Source of the DNA: Peptococcaceae bacterium
GTDB lineage: Bacteria > Bacillota > Desulfitobacteriia > Desulfitobacteriales > Syntrophobotulaceae
Direction of reading: 5' to 3'
NCBI GenBank assembly: GCA_009778595.1
Contig: WRJI01000004.1
Span: 1-62,315 of the forward strand
DNA length: 62,315 bases
The notes below the pieces were generated by a model. The model did no database searches, was not told where the DNA came from, and was given only the letters and a program-made list of their open reading frames with translations. The translations under genes and the position numbers were made by a program. This document shows, in pieces, positions 1-7,689 of this stretch; the first letter of the stretch is position 1, and the number at the start of each line of letters is the position of its first letter.

Positions 1-51
1 GCCGTTTCTTTTATTCTACCACAAAACGCTAGTAAAATCAATAGAAACGGC
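1..51. repeat. 9-bp inverted repeat at window edge
   Basis: GCCGTTTCT at 1-9 is matched by its exact reverse complement at 43-51. The arms are separated by 33 bases, too far for a classical terminator. It could be a transposon end or an operator, but the window stops here, so nothing more can be said. Confidence 0.25.
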
Positions 52-683
52 GAAATATTTAGCTAATTATCAGCGATACAGTACAGTAGGATCAATCCAA
101 CTACAAAGATGCTTATGGTGGAAAGTCCTATTTTTACATTGTCAGTTATTCGCTATTCGTTTCCCTGCTGCGACTAGAGTGTATGTACTGGTATTTATTA
201 ATCCAAAACGCCATAACGAACAAAGACTTTGACGAATTTTCTCATGACCTCCTATCCCATAATCATAATTTTGAGTAACTTACCAACAACATCATTCATG
301 ATACATGTCGAATGAGGGGATGTCAAGAGTCAATTCAGCAAACCCCCATGATTTTTATTAAATAATTATTTCTAAGAGTATTAGAATCATATTTTCTTTT
401 TGATTCCGAATTTATTGTTTCATATGGATGACTACTCTGTTACCGGGAGTCACAACACTATGACAATCGGCAGAATTATATCGGCGATAAGATGGAGGAA
501 GAAGCATTCAAAGAGCACGTACGATGGACAATTCAATGAGGCACAAGGGACATGAATTGTTGTACACATCGTATATTGCCGGATACCGCAGCCAATCAGC
601 CAATCACGATTTCTTGCGACGGCAAGCCACCCTGTGTTATTATTATTTATGCGGTTGCAAGCCGCTCAAAAGGAGGTTTCCCC
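52..683. other. AT-rich region without a recognised gene
   Basis: No convincing gene is seen here. On the minus strand a good ribosome binding site (AGGAGG) precedes an ATG near 254, but that frame stops after 15 codons, so it may be the start of a decayed gene. The long in-frame extension upstream of the MBL-fold gene (552-683) lacks a ribosome binding site and is not treated as coding. Confidence 0.4.
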
Positions 684-1550
684 TTGAAAAGATACATCAA
701 TTGTGTCGCTCATGGTTTGAGTGACGGCAATCTTCTCATTGGAGAGGAGCGTGCGGTTCTCTTCGATTGTGGTATGGCAATTTGTGCGAACGAGACGATA
801 CAACTTGTCAAAAACGCTCTCGCCGGCCGACCTTTGGATACGATAATCATCACACATGCGCACTATGATCATGTGGGTGCGTTGCCGTTTTTCCGGAGAG
901 AATGGCCGGATCTTCGCCTTGTGGCATCAGAAACGGGAGGGGCGCTGCTGGCTAAGGATACCCCCCGCAGAGTTTTTCGCGAGTTTGGGGTTATTTCGGC
1001 AAACCATCTCGGTATTGAATTCGATGAGGAATACAGCGATGACGCTTTCTATGCGGATTCCATAATTAAGGACGGCGACAGACTCGACCTCGGAGGTCTT
1101 ACGGTGGAAGGGCTGGAAACGCCGGGGCATACCAGAGATTGCTACAGTTATTTCGTTCCCGAGCTGGCTTTGCTCATAGCCAGCGAATCTTCCGGCGTCT
1201 TAATGCCGGACGGGGAAGCGTTTCCTTGTTATGTCACAAGCTATCATGACACCATGAATTCTATTGAAAAATGCCGGCGCACCGGGTACATGTTTTTGTC
1301 GCTGCCCCACAGGGGGCTTGTCAGTGAAGAAGATGGGAAGGTTTATTTTGAGAAAGCTTTGGTTGCTAACGCGGATTGTCGTGAGTTAATTCTTGGCATG
1401 AGTAAAAAAGGACTTGGAGAGGAAGCTGTCCTGGAAGCGTATTTTGATAAGTATGGCCAGGCACTCCTCTCCAACTATCAGATCAAAGAGGCTTTTATCG
1501 CCAACGCGAAGGCTACCATTGCGTGCACATTGCGTGAAAACTCGCGCTGA
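684..1550 (+). CDS. MBL-fold metallohydrolase
   Basis: This gene encodes a metallo-beta-lactamase-fold hydrolase of about 288 residues. The metal-binding signature HAHYDHVGA is clear about 55 residues in, and a later PGHTRDC segment supplies another metal-ligand histidine of the fold. The family cleaves thioesters, lactones, phosphodiesters or other substrates through a dinuclear metal site; the substrate here is unknown. The frame is open from an ATG at 552, but AAAGGAGG at 668-675 sits the right distance before a TTG at 684, which I take as the start. The protein is cytoplasmic, with no signal peptide. It stands alone, followed by a copy of the dispersed element. Glyoxalase II or quorum-quenching lactonase activity is possible but unsupported. 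Confidence 0.85.
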   Translation: MKRYINCVAHGLSDGNLLIGEERAVLFDCGMAICANETIQLVKNALAGRPLDTIIITHAHYDHVGALPFFRREWPDLRLVASETGGALLAKDTPRRVFREFGVISANHLGIEFDEEYSDDAFYADSIIKDGDRLDLGGLTVEGLETPGHTRDCYSYFVPELALLIASESSGVLMPDGEAFPCYVTSYHDTMNSIEKCRRTGYMFLSLPHRGLVSEEDGKVYFEKALVANADCRELILGMSKKGLGEEAVLEAYFDKYGQALLSNYQIKEAFIANAKATIACTLRENSR

Positions 1551-1632
1551 TTAACAAGACTGTAGCTGAGCTTCGCACTTTCGCGCCTTTGCGACTTCGC
1601 GCCGGATCTTTGTTGCGAGTGTGGACAGATAG

Positions 1633-1737
1633 TACCTTACAGACGCGAAGCGTCGATAAAAAACAAGAAAATCCACATTCTGAATACTGAATCCTGAATC
1701 CTGAATACTGAATACTTGCGGTCGAAGACCGCATTAG
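1633..1737 (+). repeat. Dispersed TTAG element, copy 1 (n=5, 105 bp)
   Basis: Complete copy with five heptamers. The left flank is ATAG rather than TTAG; the right end is TTAG after the hairpin GCGGTC-GAA-GACCGC. The left hairpin GACGC-GAA-GCGTC is present. It lies between the MBL-fold gene and the nagB promoter. Confidence 0.9.
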
Positions 1738-1750
1738 AGTGAACAGACAG

Positions 1751-1779
1751 TGGACATTTTTTGTTGTTGGGGGTATACT
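1751..1779 (+). promoter_or_regulatory. Probable SigA promoter of nagB
   Basis: TGGACA at 1751-1756 and TATACT at 1774-1779 are separated by 17 bases, close to the SigA consensus. It begins just after element copy 1 and would give a leader of about 100 bases before nagB. Confidence 0.6.
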
Positions 1780-1788
1780 TTGCTGGTA

Positions 1789-1838
1789 CCCCGCTAAACC
1801 CCACCAAACCCCGCTAAACCCCGCCAAACCCCACAAAG
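1789..1838. repeat. 10-bp tandem repeat in the nagB leader
   Basis: Five C-rich units of 10 bases, variants of CCCCGCTAAA, are joined head to tail between the promoter and the ribosome binding site of nagB. They would be transcribed as part of the leader. Copy number may vary between strains. Confidence 0.8.
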
Positions 1839-1884
1839 TCTGAACTATTGTATCGTTTCATATGTCATGCAGAGGGAGGTCAAC

Positions 1885-2592
1885 ATGAGAGTCTACCAAG
1901 TGTCCGGTTATCGTGAGATGAGTCAAAGAGCTGCTGATCTGATAATAGCTCAAATTCTTCTGAACCCTCAAAGCGTCTTGGGGCTTGCGACGGGTTCGAC
2001 ACCTATTGGGGTCTATGAAAGGCTTGTTGAGAAACACAACAGAGGCGAGCTTGATTGCAGTGGATTAACGACTTTTAATCTTGACGAGTATTGCGGTCTT
2101 TCTGAGGAAGATCCCCAAAGCTACCATTATTTCATGAACAGTCACTTATTTAGTAAGGTCAATATCAGGAAAGACAAGATCCATATTCCGGATCCCAGCG
2201 GAGATATTGAAAAGGAATGCAAACAATATGATAGCCTGATTGAGGCCCATGGTGGGATAGATTTGCAGCTTCTGGGGATTGGAAACAACGGGCATATCGG
2301 GTTCAACGAACCAGGAACGGTTTATGAGGGGGGAACCCATTGTGTGGATCTGGATGAAAGTACGATCCAGGCCAACGCGCGTTTCTTTGATAATCCCGAT
2401 GATGTGCCGCGGAAAGCGGTTACCATGGGGATGAAATCCATTATGCTTGCAAAAAAGGTCTTGCTTATTGCTAACGGCGAGGCGAAGAAGGCTATTTTGG
2501 AAAAATCTTTGTATGGACCCATTACACCTATGGTTCCGGCTTCTGTTTTGCAACTGCATCCTGGTTTGATTGTGGTTTGGAGCGCGGACTAG
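1885..2592 (+). CDS. nagB: Glucosamine-6-phosphate deaminase
   Basis: NagB converts glucosamine 6-phosphate to fructose 6-phosphate and ammonia in the cytoplasm, feeding amino sugars from wall turnover or chitin into glycolysis. The family motifs are all present: LATGSTP near the N-terminus, the FNLDEYCGL segment with a catalytic acidic residue, LGIGNNGHIGFNEP, and the MGMKSI segment. The length of 235 residues matches short Gram-positive NagB proteins, which lack the C-terminal allosteric extension of the E. coli enzyme. An upstream ATG at 1867 is in frame, but GGGAGG at 1873-1878 points to the ATG at 1885. A strong terminator follows at once. No nagA is visible nearby, so the gene is monocistronic here. 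Confidence 0.95.
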   Translation: MRVYQVSGYREMSQRAADLIIAQILLNPQSVLGLATGSTPIGVYERLVEKHNRGELDCSGLTTFNLDEYCGLSEEDPQSYHYFMNSHLFSKVNIRKDKIHIPDPSGDIEKECKQYDSLIEAHGGIDLQLLGIGNNGHIGFNEPGTVYEGGTHCVDLDESTIQANARFFDNPDDVPRKAVTMGMKSIMLAKKVLLIANGEAKKAILEKSLYGPITPMVPASVLQLHPGLIVVWSAD

Positions 2593-2616
2593 GTTTCAAG
2601 GTGTCATAAAAATAAA

Positions 2617-2661
2617 AAAACTGCCGCGCTATGTTTTCGAAGACGTCAGCGCGGCAGTTTT
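2617..2661. terminator. Bidirectional intrinsic terminator
   Basis: CTGCCGCGCT (2621-2630) pairs perfectly with AGCGCGGCAG (2648-2657), flanked by A- and T-runs on the two sides. It can end transcription of nagB on the plus strand and of the convergent 951-codon gene on the minus strand. Confidence 0.85.
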
Positions 2662-2707
2662 GTGTTATGGTTATGGTTTTTGTTATGGTAGCCCCCTGAT
2701 TAAGTGG

Positions 2708-5563
2708 CTATTTCTGACGAATATTGATGACTGCGTCCAGTCTCCTGAATTTTGCTTTGATAGAATCAGCTGTTTCTTGGGATACACCCGAAGCGATTGT
2801 TCTTGGAGCGCTTTCCACTAAGGCTTGAGTCTCCTTAAAAGATAGACCTGTTATTTCTCGTACGATTTGCATAACATGGAATATATCTCCGCCGACCTCA
2901 GCCAATTCGATATCAAAAGAAGTGCGGCTATTTTCGCGGGTCCGTTGTCTTGGGGGCTGTTTTTCTCTTGCCTGGGTTTCGTTGAGGGAAGCATTCCGGA
3001 GGGATCTCTCGTTAAGGGAAGCATTCCGGAGGGATCTCTCGTTGAGGGAAGCATTCCGGAGGGATCTCTCGTTGAGGGAAGTATTCCGGGCGGATCTCTC
3101 GTTGAGGGAAGCATTCCGGAGGGATCTCTCGTTGAGGGAAGTATTCCGGACGGATCTTTCCCTTAAGGAATCATTTTTGGAGGATCTTTCTTTAAGAGTG
3201 CCATCAAAGTCGTCATGATCCAATGCTCTTTCGTTTGGCGAATTCCGATGGATTTTTTCATTGATGGTTTTTTCTGTTTCGGCTCTTTCTTGTGAAAGCT
3301 TGTTTCTGGCGGCCAGAGATGTTTTGCTTCTTAATAAACCGGCATTTGAGACCGAGCCGGGGACAGAAGGCGGCTTTTGAGGTGAGGCAACAGGTTCTTT
3401 ACTGTTCATTCGGGGCGGATTGGGTGATGGTCTGTAGGAGTTTTCGGGTGGTAGAGATCTGTCGTAGGGTTGGGGCCTTCTGCCTGAGACCGGAGGTGAA
3501 GTCGTTGACAGCCTTCTGGAGGCAGTATCATCCACATTGTCCCGTTGAGGCGGTGAGTTCCAGGATGTGGGCTGATACCTGTCTGAGGACAATCTGTGGT
3601 TGGTGTTCTCGTACAGATCTATTTCTTGCTGATCCTCCCTAGAACCGAACAATTTGTTGCGCCTGGTCGTTGTTTCAGGGATGCCGGCTGCCTCCGTCAA
3701 TCCCGAAGATTCCCAAATGGATGATACCTTACTCTCATCCGACGCGTAGTTGCTCAAATCTCTCCGACCGGATAGACTTCTTTGACTCGGCAGGCGGTTC
3801 GTCTGGCCCGAGATGCGACCGGTTTGGCCTGCCATGAGGTCGGCTTCTTGTTTCGAGAGACGGCCGGTTTGGCCTGCCATGAGGTCGGCTTCTTGTTTCG
3901 AGAGACGGCCGGTCTGCCCTGCCATGAGGTCAGACCCTTGATTCGCAATGCGGCCGGTATGGCCTGCCAGAAGCCCTGTTCCTTGTCCCGCGATACGACC
4001 GGTGTGACCGGCCAAGAGGTCAGACCCCTGATTCGTTATGCGGCCGGTATGACCCGCCATGAGGTCAGAGCCTTGACTCGCAATACGGCCGGTATGGCCC
4101 GCCAGAAGACCTGTTCCTTGATCAGAGAGGCGGCCGGTATGACCTCTCATAAGACTTTGTTCCGCGATGCGGCCTGTTTGCCCCGAAAGGAGATCTGCCG
4201 ATTGTCCTGTTCTTCTATCTGTTGTTCGGTTTCTCATTCTGGTGGATGTATCTCTTGCTGGGAATTGGGTTGGGTTATCGTCTAGCCCGGAATAATAATT
4301 CTCATCTTCATCAGAATAACCTCTGATGGCGGCTTCTCTGGCTGCTGCGCCCCTGGCGGCGAGATCATTTTGTGAAGCGGCTCTGGAGGGTGCTCTTCTT
4401 CTCGACATGTATTCTTCTCTGGCCAAGGCTTCTTCTCTGGCCAGAGCCTCTTCTCTGGCTAGGGCGGCTTCTCTGGCGGCATTTTCTCTGTAGAAGGCTT
4501 CTCTGGCGGCTTCTTCTCGGGCAGCTTCTTCTCGGGCCAGGGCGGCTTCTCTGGCGGCTTCTTCTCTGGCCGCCGCTTCTCTGGCCGCCGCTTCTCGGGC
4601 CAGGGCGGCTTCTCTGGCAGCTTCTTCTCTGGCCAGGGCGGCTTCTCTGGCGGCGGCTTCTCTGGCGGCTTCTTCTCTGGCAGCCTCTCTGGCCGCTTCT
4701 CTGGCCGCTTCTTCTTTGGCAATATTTATTCTGTAAAGGGTATCTTGAATGCTGTTTTCTTCAGGTGGCGTATGAAATGACGAGGTGTTTCTGCCGAATG
4801 TATTCAGTTGTCTGGCGGAGGTAATACCTTCATCCTGAGCGGGTGGAAGAGCCAGCATCGTGCCGCCCAATAAGTTTTGGTTGGCTGAAAGGCTTTCCCA
4901 AAGCGGCGGAGGGTCTTTTGGCGCCCGTTGTTTTCTTTTGGAGTGCTCTGATCCGGGACTCATATCGATACTCATATCTTCGTAGGCCTGGTCAAGCCAC
5001 CTGATTTCAGGAACGTTTTTGGCTTTGACGGTTTCGAAGTCATGTAGATTTTTGTGATAGTTGTTATTGGCTTCTGTTGTGGCGGCAACCGCTACCGCGA
5101 AGCTCAATCCCAAGGGTACGGCACCGTACATGAGGAGCAGGATTTTAATATCTGAGATATGCATGGTGATCGTAATGATGGTGCTGAAAATGCCAAATAT
5201 GATCATGAGTACCACAAACAAACCAGCCCATAACCATAATCCATCTAATAGGGTTTTGGGGGTTTGGGCGGGGTTCCATGACCAATTCTGAACTTTATGA
5301 CAGGCAGGACATTTGACATTGGAGCTCAGGATATGGTATTTGCCTTCGGCGAAAGCCCGTCTGTAAATATTCATTGGTGTTTTGAGTGCATGGGGAATGT
5401 TCCATCTATGTCTGCCGGCGGCAAAATCTTCGGCATGAAAACGATCCTCTGACTGGAGATCATCTAAGGGGTTGGGGGTTCCTGATTTGGTTATCCATGG
5501 TGTTATATGTCCGCAGTATTCACAAGCAAATCGATACGAAAAAAGTTCTACTTTTTTTTCCAT
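2708..5563 (-). CDS. Repetitive membrane protein with zinc ribbon and L7/L12-like C-terminal domain
   Basis: A 951-residue protein of unknown function with a modular build. Residues 1-90 hold two Cys pairs (CEYC near 15, CPAC near 85), probably a split zinc ribbon. Two hydrophobic segments follow near 107-130 and 143-165. A long Ala/Glu/Arg-rich stretch (about 285-400, EAAREAA-type repeats) is likely helical or coiled coil. Then come 15-residue repeats containing AGHTGRI or AGQTGRL (about 460-610) and seven 10-residue repeats such as SLNERSLRNA (about 800-880). The last 69 residues match the C-terminal domain of ribosomal protein L7/L12 (IVREITGLSFKE, then VESAP and GVS). In the ribosome that domain recruits translation factors; here it may be a protein-binding module. 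The start ATG has AGGAG seven bases upstream. It may be co-transcribed with a 59-codon ORF just upstream. Confidence 0.85.
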   Translation of the reverse strand: MEKKVELFSYRFACEYCGHITPWITKSGTPNPLDDLQSEDRFHAEDFAAGRHRWNIPHALKTPMNIYRRAFAEGKYHILSSNVKCPACHKVQNWSWNPAQTPKTLLDGLWLWAGLFVVLMIIFGIFSTIITITMHISDIKILLLMYGAVPLGLSFAVAVAATTEANNNYHKNLHDFETVKAKNVPEIRWLDQAYEDMSIDMSPGSEHSKRKQRAPKDPPPLWESLSANQNLLGGTMLALPPAQDEGITSARQLNTFGRNTSSFHTPPEENSIQDTLYRINIAKEEAAREAAREAAREEAAREAAAREAALAREEAAREAALAREAAAREAAAREEAAREAALAREEAAREEAAREAFYRENAAREAALAREEALAREEALAREEYMSRRRAPSRAASQNDLAARGAAAREAAIRGYSDEDENYYSGLDDNPTQFPARDTSTRMRNRTTDRRTGQSADLLSGQTGRIAEQSLMRGHTGRLSDQGTGLLAGHTGRIASQGSDLMAGHTGRITNQGSDLLAGHTGRIAGQGTGLLAGHTGRIANQGSDLMAGQTGRLSKQEADLMAGQTGRLSKQEADLMAGQTGRISGQTNRLPSQRSLSGRRDLSNYASDESKVSSIWESSGLTEAAGIPETTTRRNKLFGSREDQQEIDLYENTNHRLSSDRYQPTSWNSPPQRDNVDDTASRRLSTTSPPVSGRRPQPYDRSLPPENSYRPSPNPPRMNSKEPVASPQKPPSVPGSVSNAGLLRSKTSLAARNKLSQERAETEKTINEKIHRNSPNERALDHDDFDGTLKERSSKNDSLRERSVRNTSLNERSLRNASLNERSARNTSLNERSLRNASLNERSLRNASLNERSLRNASLNETQAREKQPPRQRTRENSRTSFDIELAEVGGDIFHVMQIVREITGLSFKETQALVESAPRTIASGVSQETADSIKAKFRRLDAVINIRQK
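2981..3190 (-). repeat. Coding 30-bp tandem repeat (7 units)
   Basis: Seven 30-base units inside the 951-codon gene encode the SLNERSLRNA-type decapeptides. The units nearest the domain are almost identical in DNA, which suggests recent expansion; those toward 3190 have drifted. Confidence 0.9.
3817..4186 (-). repeat. Coding 45-bp tandem repeat (about 8 units)
   Basis: Units of 45 bases, for example beginning at 3817, 3862 and 3907, encode the 15-residue TGR repeats. The first two or three units are nearly identical in DNA. Confidence 0.85.
4330..4720 (-). repeat. Coding low-complexity Glu-Ala-Ala-Arg tract
   Basis: Irregular repeats of short units encode EAAR and EAALAR motifs. The strict base pattern opens a long false frame on the other strand, rich in Leu and Trp. 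Confidence 0.85.
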
Positions 5564-5610
5564 TAGAAATTCTCCTGTAATCTAGCCATTGAAGCCTTAA
5601 TATCTTTCGC

Positions 5611-5790
5611 TCATTGATAGACTAACCTTTTGACGGCAGTCTTGTCAACATTTGCCTGGAACCCTAACTTAGCTAAAGTAACGGCAATTTGCGCAGCTTC
5701 CTGTGCTTTTGTTGCGGGGCCCGCTTTTTGGACAGCCCTGTCTAGTCTTACCTGTATTCGCAAAATCTTCACATATACCTTCTTTGTCAT
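5611..5790 (-). CDS. Small basic protein of unknown function (59 aa)
   Basis: An ATG-initiated frame of 59 codons lies 47 bases upstream of the 951-codon gene on the same strand. Its product is basic and rich in Ala, Val and Lys (starts MTKKVYVKIL). No family is recognised. An in-frame stop lies just before the ATG, so it cannot start earlier, and no good ribosome binding site is visible. It could be a genuine small protein co-transcribed with its large neighbour, or the remains of a longer gene. Confidence 0.35.
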   Translation of the reverse strand: MTKKVYVKILRIQVRLDRAVQKAGPATKAQEAAQIAVTLAKLGFQANVDKTAVKRLVYQ

Positions 5791-5972
5791 TTTTTATAAC
5801 TCAGACGCAAAGGCTACTGCTGTTGGGATAATCCACGCTATTGTGTATAGCCGTGAGCGCTTGTCCCAATTCACATTAATCCGGCCTTCTTCATTCTAAC
5901 ATCTTTTTCATGTTAAGTGAACCCCTTGAATCTGTTTCTCAGGTATTATATGTCTCCTGTGTATTTCATGCA

Positions 5973-6001
5973 TTGACATATTAAGCTTACTCTAATACAA
6001 T
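5973..6001 (+). promoter_or_regulatory. SigA promoter of the phosphopantetheinyl transferase gene
   Basis: TTGACA at 5973-5978 and TACAAT at 5996-6001 with a 17-base spacer nearly match the SigA consensus. The -10 box touches the first possible start codon (TTG 6002), which therefore cannot be the true start. Confidence 0.75.
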
Positions 6002-6040
6002 TTGGACAATAAATCAAGAAGACAGAGAGGATTGCTCGAA

Positions 6041-6712
6041 TTGCCGGACGTTGTTCTACTATGTGTTGAGGAAGATGCCTTTCGTGACAGATATGACGAT
6101 TATAGGAGATTGGTCGCTTCTGATAAGCAAGAGCGGTTGGACAGGTTTCGTTTTTTTGCGGATGCTCAGAGGTCTTTATTGGGGGACCTTCTGGCTCGAG
6201 TTTTGATATGTGAGAGAACAGGGTTAAGGAATGAGACGTTGCTTTTTGGTGTTAACGCGTATGGGAAGCCTCTTTTTGAGAATGACAAGCATGTCCATTT
6301 TAACGTCTCACATTCAGGAAAATACATCGTTTGTGGGATTGATGACGCGCCGGTGGGCATTGATATCGAATGTATTCAAGCCGCCAACACGGATTTGGCC
6401 AGGAGGTTTTTTGCTCCTGCGGAGATCGAGTATATTGTTCATGCTCCGGCGAAGGATCAGGCGATGAGGTTCTATCAGATTTGGACTCAAAAAGAAAGCT
6501 ATATTAAGTGGCAAGGCATGGGTCTAGCCAAGAGTCTGCCTTCGTTCAGCGTCTTGAATGAGGGGGACGAGGTGTTCTATCATTTGGTTTTTCGCAATCA
6601 TGAGGCAATTTGTCATGTCTGCACGGAGAAAGCGGTTGCGCCTGTTTGCAAGGTCTTGGAGCAAGAGGAGTTCGCGGCAAAGGTTTCCTTAATTCAGTCA
6701 AGAAAGGGTTGA
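6041..6712 (+). CDS. 4'-phosphopantetheinyl transferase, Sfp type
   Basis: The enzyme moves the phosphopantetheine arm of coenzyme A onto a serine of carrier proteins. The Sfp-family motifs are in order: YGKPLF, then FNVSHSGKYIVCGI, the magnesium-binding PVGIDIE, and WTQKESYIKWQGMGL. The length, about 223 residues, fits Sfp/Gsp enzymes, which modify NRPS, PKS and other carriers; it may also serve fatty-acid ACP. The frame opens at TTG 6002, but that codon overlaps the promoter -10 box. AGAGAGG at 6024-6030 best serves the TTG at 6041. No NRPS or PKS gene is in the window, so the carrier substrate is not known. The gene converges with an XRE regulator only 14 bases away. Confidence 0.9.
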   Translation: MPDVVLLCVEEDAFRDRYDDYRRLVASDKQERLDRFRFFADAQRSLLGDLLARVLICERTGLRNETLLFGVNAYGKPLFENDKHVHFNVSHSGKYIVCGIDDAPVGIDIECIQAANTDLARRFFAPAEIEYIVHAPAKDQAMRFYQIWTQKESYIKWQGMGLAKSLPSFSVLNEGDEVFYHLVFRNHEAICHVCTEKAVAPVCKVLEQEEFAAKVSLIQSRKG

Positions 6713-6726
6713 TGTAACTGTTCGTC

Positions 6727-7065
6727 TCAGATCCGTATTTGTCCTTCATCGAGATTATCAAGCATTGTTCTGACGACAGCCGTTACATATCTAATTTCAG
6801 ATTGCGATCTGGTTTCGAGCATGTAGTCGATTTCCAAGGTGTCTGAAACCGGCTCCTTGTCATGCATATTGACCAAATCATCTATAGGGGTATTCAAGGA
6901 ACAAGATATTTTATATATTGTTTCTAGGCTTGGTTTGCGTGAAGCGTTTTCAATTTGGCTAATGAATACGGTTGATAGGTCAACGAGTTCCGCCAATTTC
7001 TCTTGCGTAATACTTGATGCTTTTCGTGCAGCTCTTATGTTTTTTCCCAACCGTAAATAATCCAT
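6727..7065 (-). CDS. XRE-family transcriptional regulator
   Basis: A 112-residue protein with a Cro/C1-type helix-turn-helix in its first 65 residues (LGKNIRAARK, then ITQEKLAELV and FISQIENASRKPS). This is the DNA-binding fold of many small Bacillota repressors. The C-terminal 45 residues are acidic and may serve dimerisation; no ligand domain is recognised. It is divergent from the small ORF and the ABC-transporter operon beginning at 7365-7690 and is the best candidate for their regulator. The shared upstream region of about 300 bases is AT-rich and should hold the operators. Confidence 0.85.
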   Translation of the reverse strand: MDYLRLGKNIRAARKASSITQEKLAELVDLSTVFISQIENASRKPSLETIYKISCSLNTPIDDLVNMHDKEPVSDTLEIDYMLETRSQSEIRYVTAVVRTMLDNLDEGQIRI

Positions 7066-7364
7066 TTTTAGCTCCTAAGTCGTCTGAATACATCGGCTAA
7101 AGATTATATTGGTGATATAACAGGCTTGGAGTCTGATAATAAACTTATAGATCTTCGCAAACAAGCCTAAACTCAGACTACAGTGTATATTCAGAATAAT
7201 TAATAAGCTAATAGCCAATGACTTATTTGCCTATCGCTTATCTTTGTGGTATTATGCCATTGTGTTATCTGAATCACGATGAAATTTATTAGAAAAAAAT
7301 ATTCGGCACTTTATAAGCGAGTTTCAATACATAGCACCAATTATAAACTCAAGGAGGTCAACTC
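7066..7364. promoter_or_regulatory. Divergent intergenic region, XRE gene and ABC operon
   Basis: About 300 AT-rich bases separate the XRE gene from the small ORF at 7365. I see several AT-rich -10-like hexamers but no promoter I would fix with confidence. Operators for the XRE protein are expected here by position only. Confidence 0.35.
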
Positions 7365-7510
7365 ATGAGCATGGGAAACATAGTGAAAAAAGGGATTATG
7401 GGGTTGGAAGCTTGAGTTTTATAGCCGTTGATGGTATTTGCGGTTATTATACTTGGACCTATTTAGGACTCAACATTAACAATCAGAAAGGGAAAATCGC
7501 ACTCAAATAG
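7365..7510 (+). pseudogene. Small peptide gene, probably frameshifted
   Basis: A very good ribosome binding site (AAGGAGG) precedes an ATG at 7365. The frame gives only 16 residues (MSMGNIVKKGIMGLEA) and stops at 7415. A run of six A within GTG AAA AAA GGG lies inside it. A -1 shift there would continue in an open frame to the TAG at 7508-7510, giving about 48 residues with a hydrophobic, glycine/tyrosine-rich middle and a Lys-rich end. It sits just ahead of an ABC exporter-like operon, so it could be a broken peptide or bacteriocin-like gene. A true 16-residue peptide or a programmed shift cannot be excluded. No family is recognised. Confidence 0.35.
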
Positions 7511-7515
7511 ACTAA

Positions 7516-7606
7516 CGCGGGCTCTGCCCGCAAGTATCCAGTATTCAGTATTCAGAATGTGGATTTTCTTGTTTTTTATTGACGCTTCGCGGCTATAAGT
7601 TACTAT
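7516..7606 (-). repeat. Dispersed TTAG element, copy 2 (n=3, 91 bp)
   Basis: Complete copy in reverse orientation with three heptamers. It is flanked by CTAA at 7512-7515 and ends in CTAT. It starts two bases after the TAG of the preceding small frame. The end hairpin is GCGGGC-TCT-GCCCGC. Confidence 0.9.
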
Positions 7607-7689
7607 TGATGTTCGCTGCTAGGCGGCAAGACTGCATGAGCAATGCTTTGCCGCCTGCATGCCTTATTACCGACTAAGGAAGTAGATGT

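Noticed and set aside
552-683. N-terminal extension of the MBL-fold protein
   Set aside because: No ribosome binding site at 552 and not part of the fold; a strong site lies before TTG 684.
4372-4824. A Leu/Trp-rich frame opposite the EAAR tract
   Set aside because: It is produced by the short-period repeats of the gene on the other strand.
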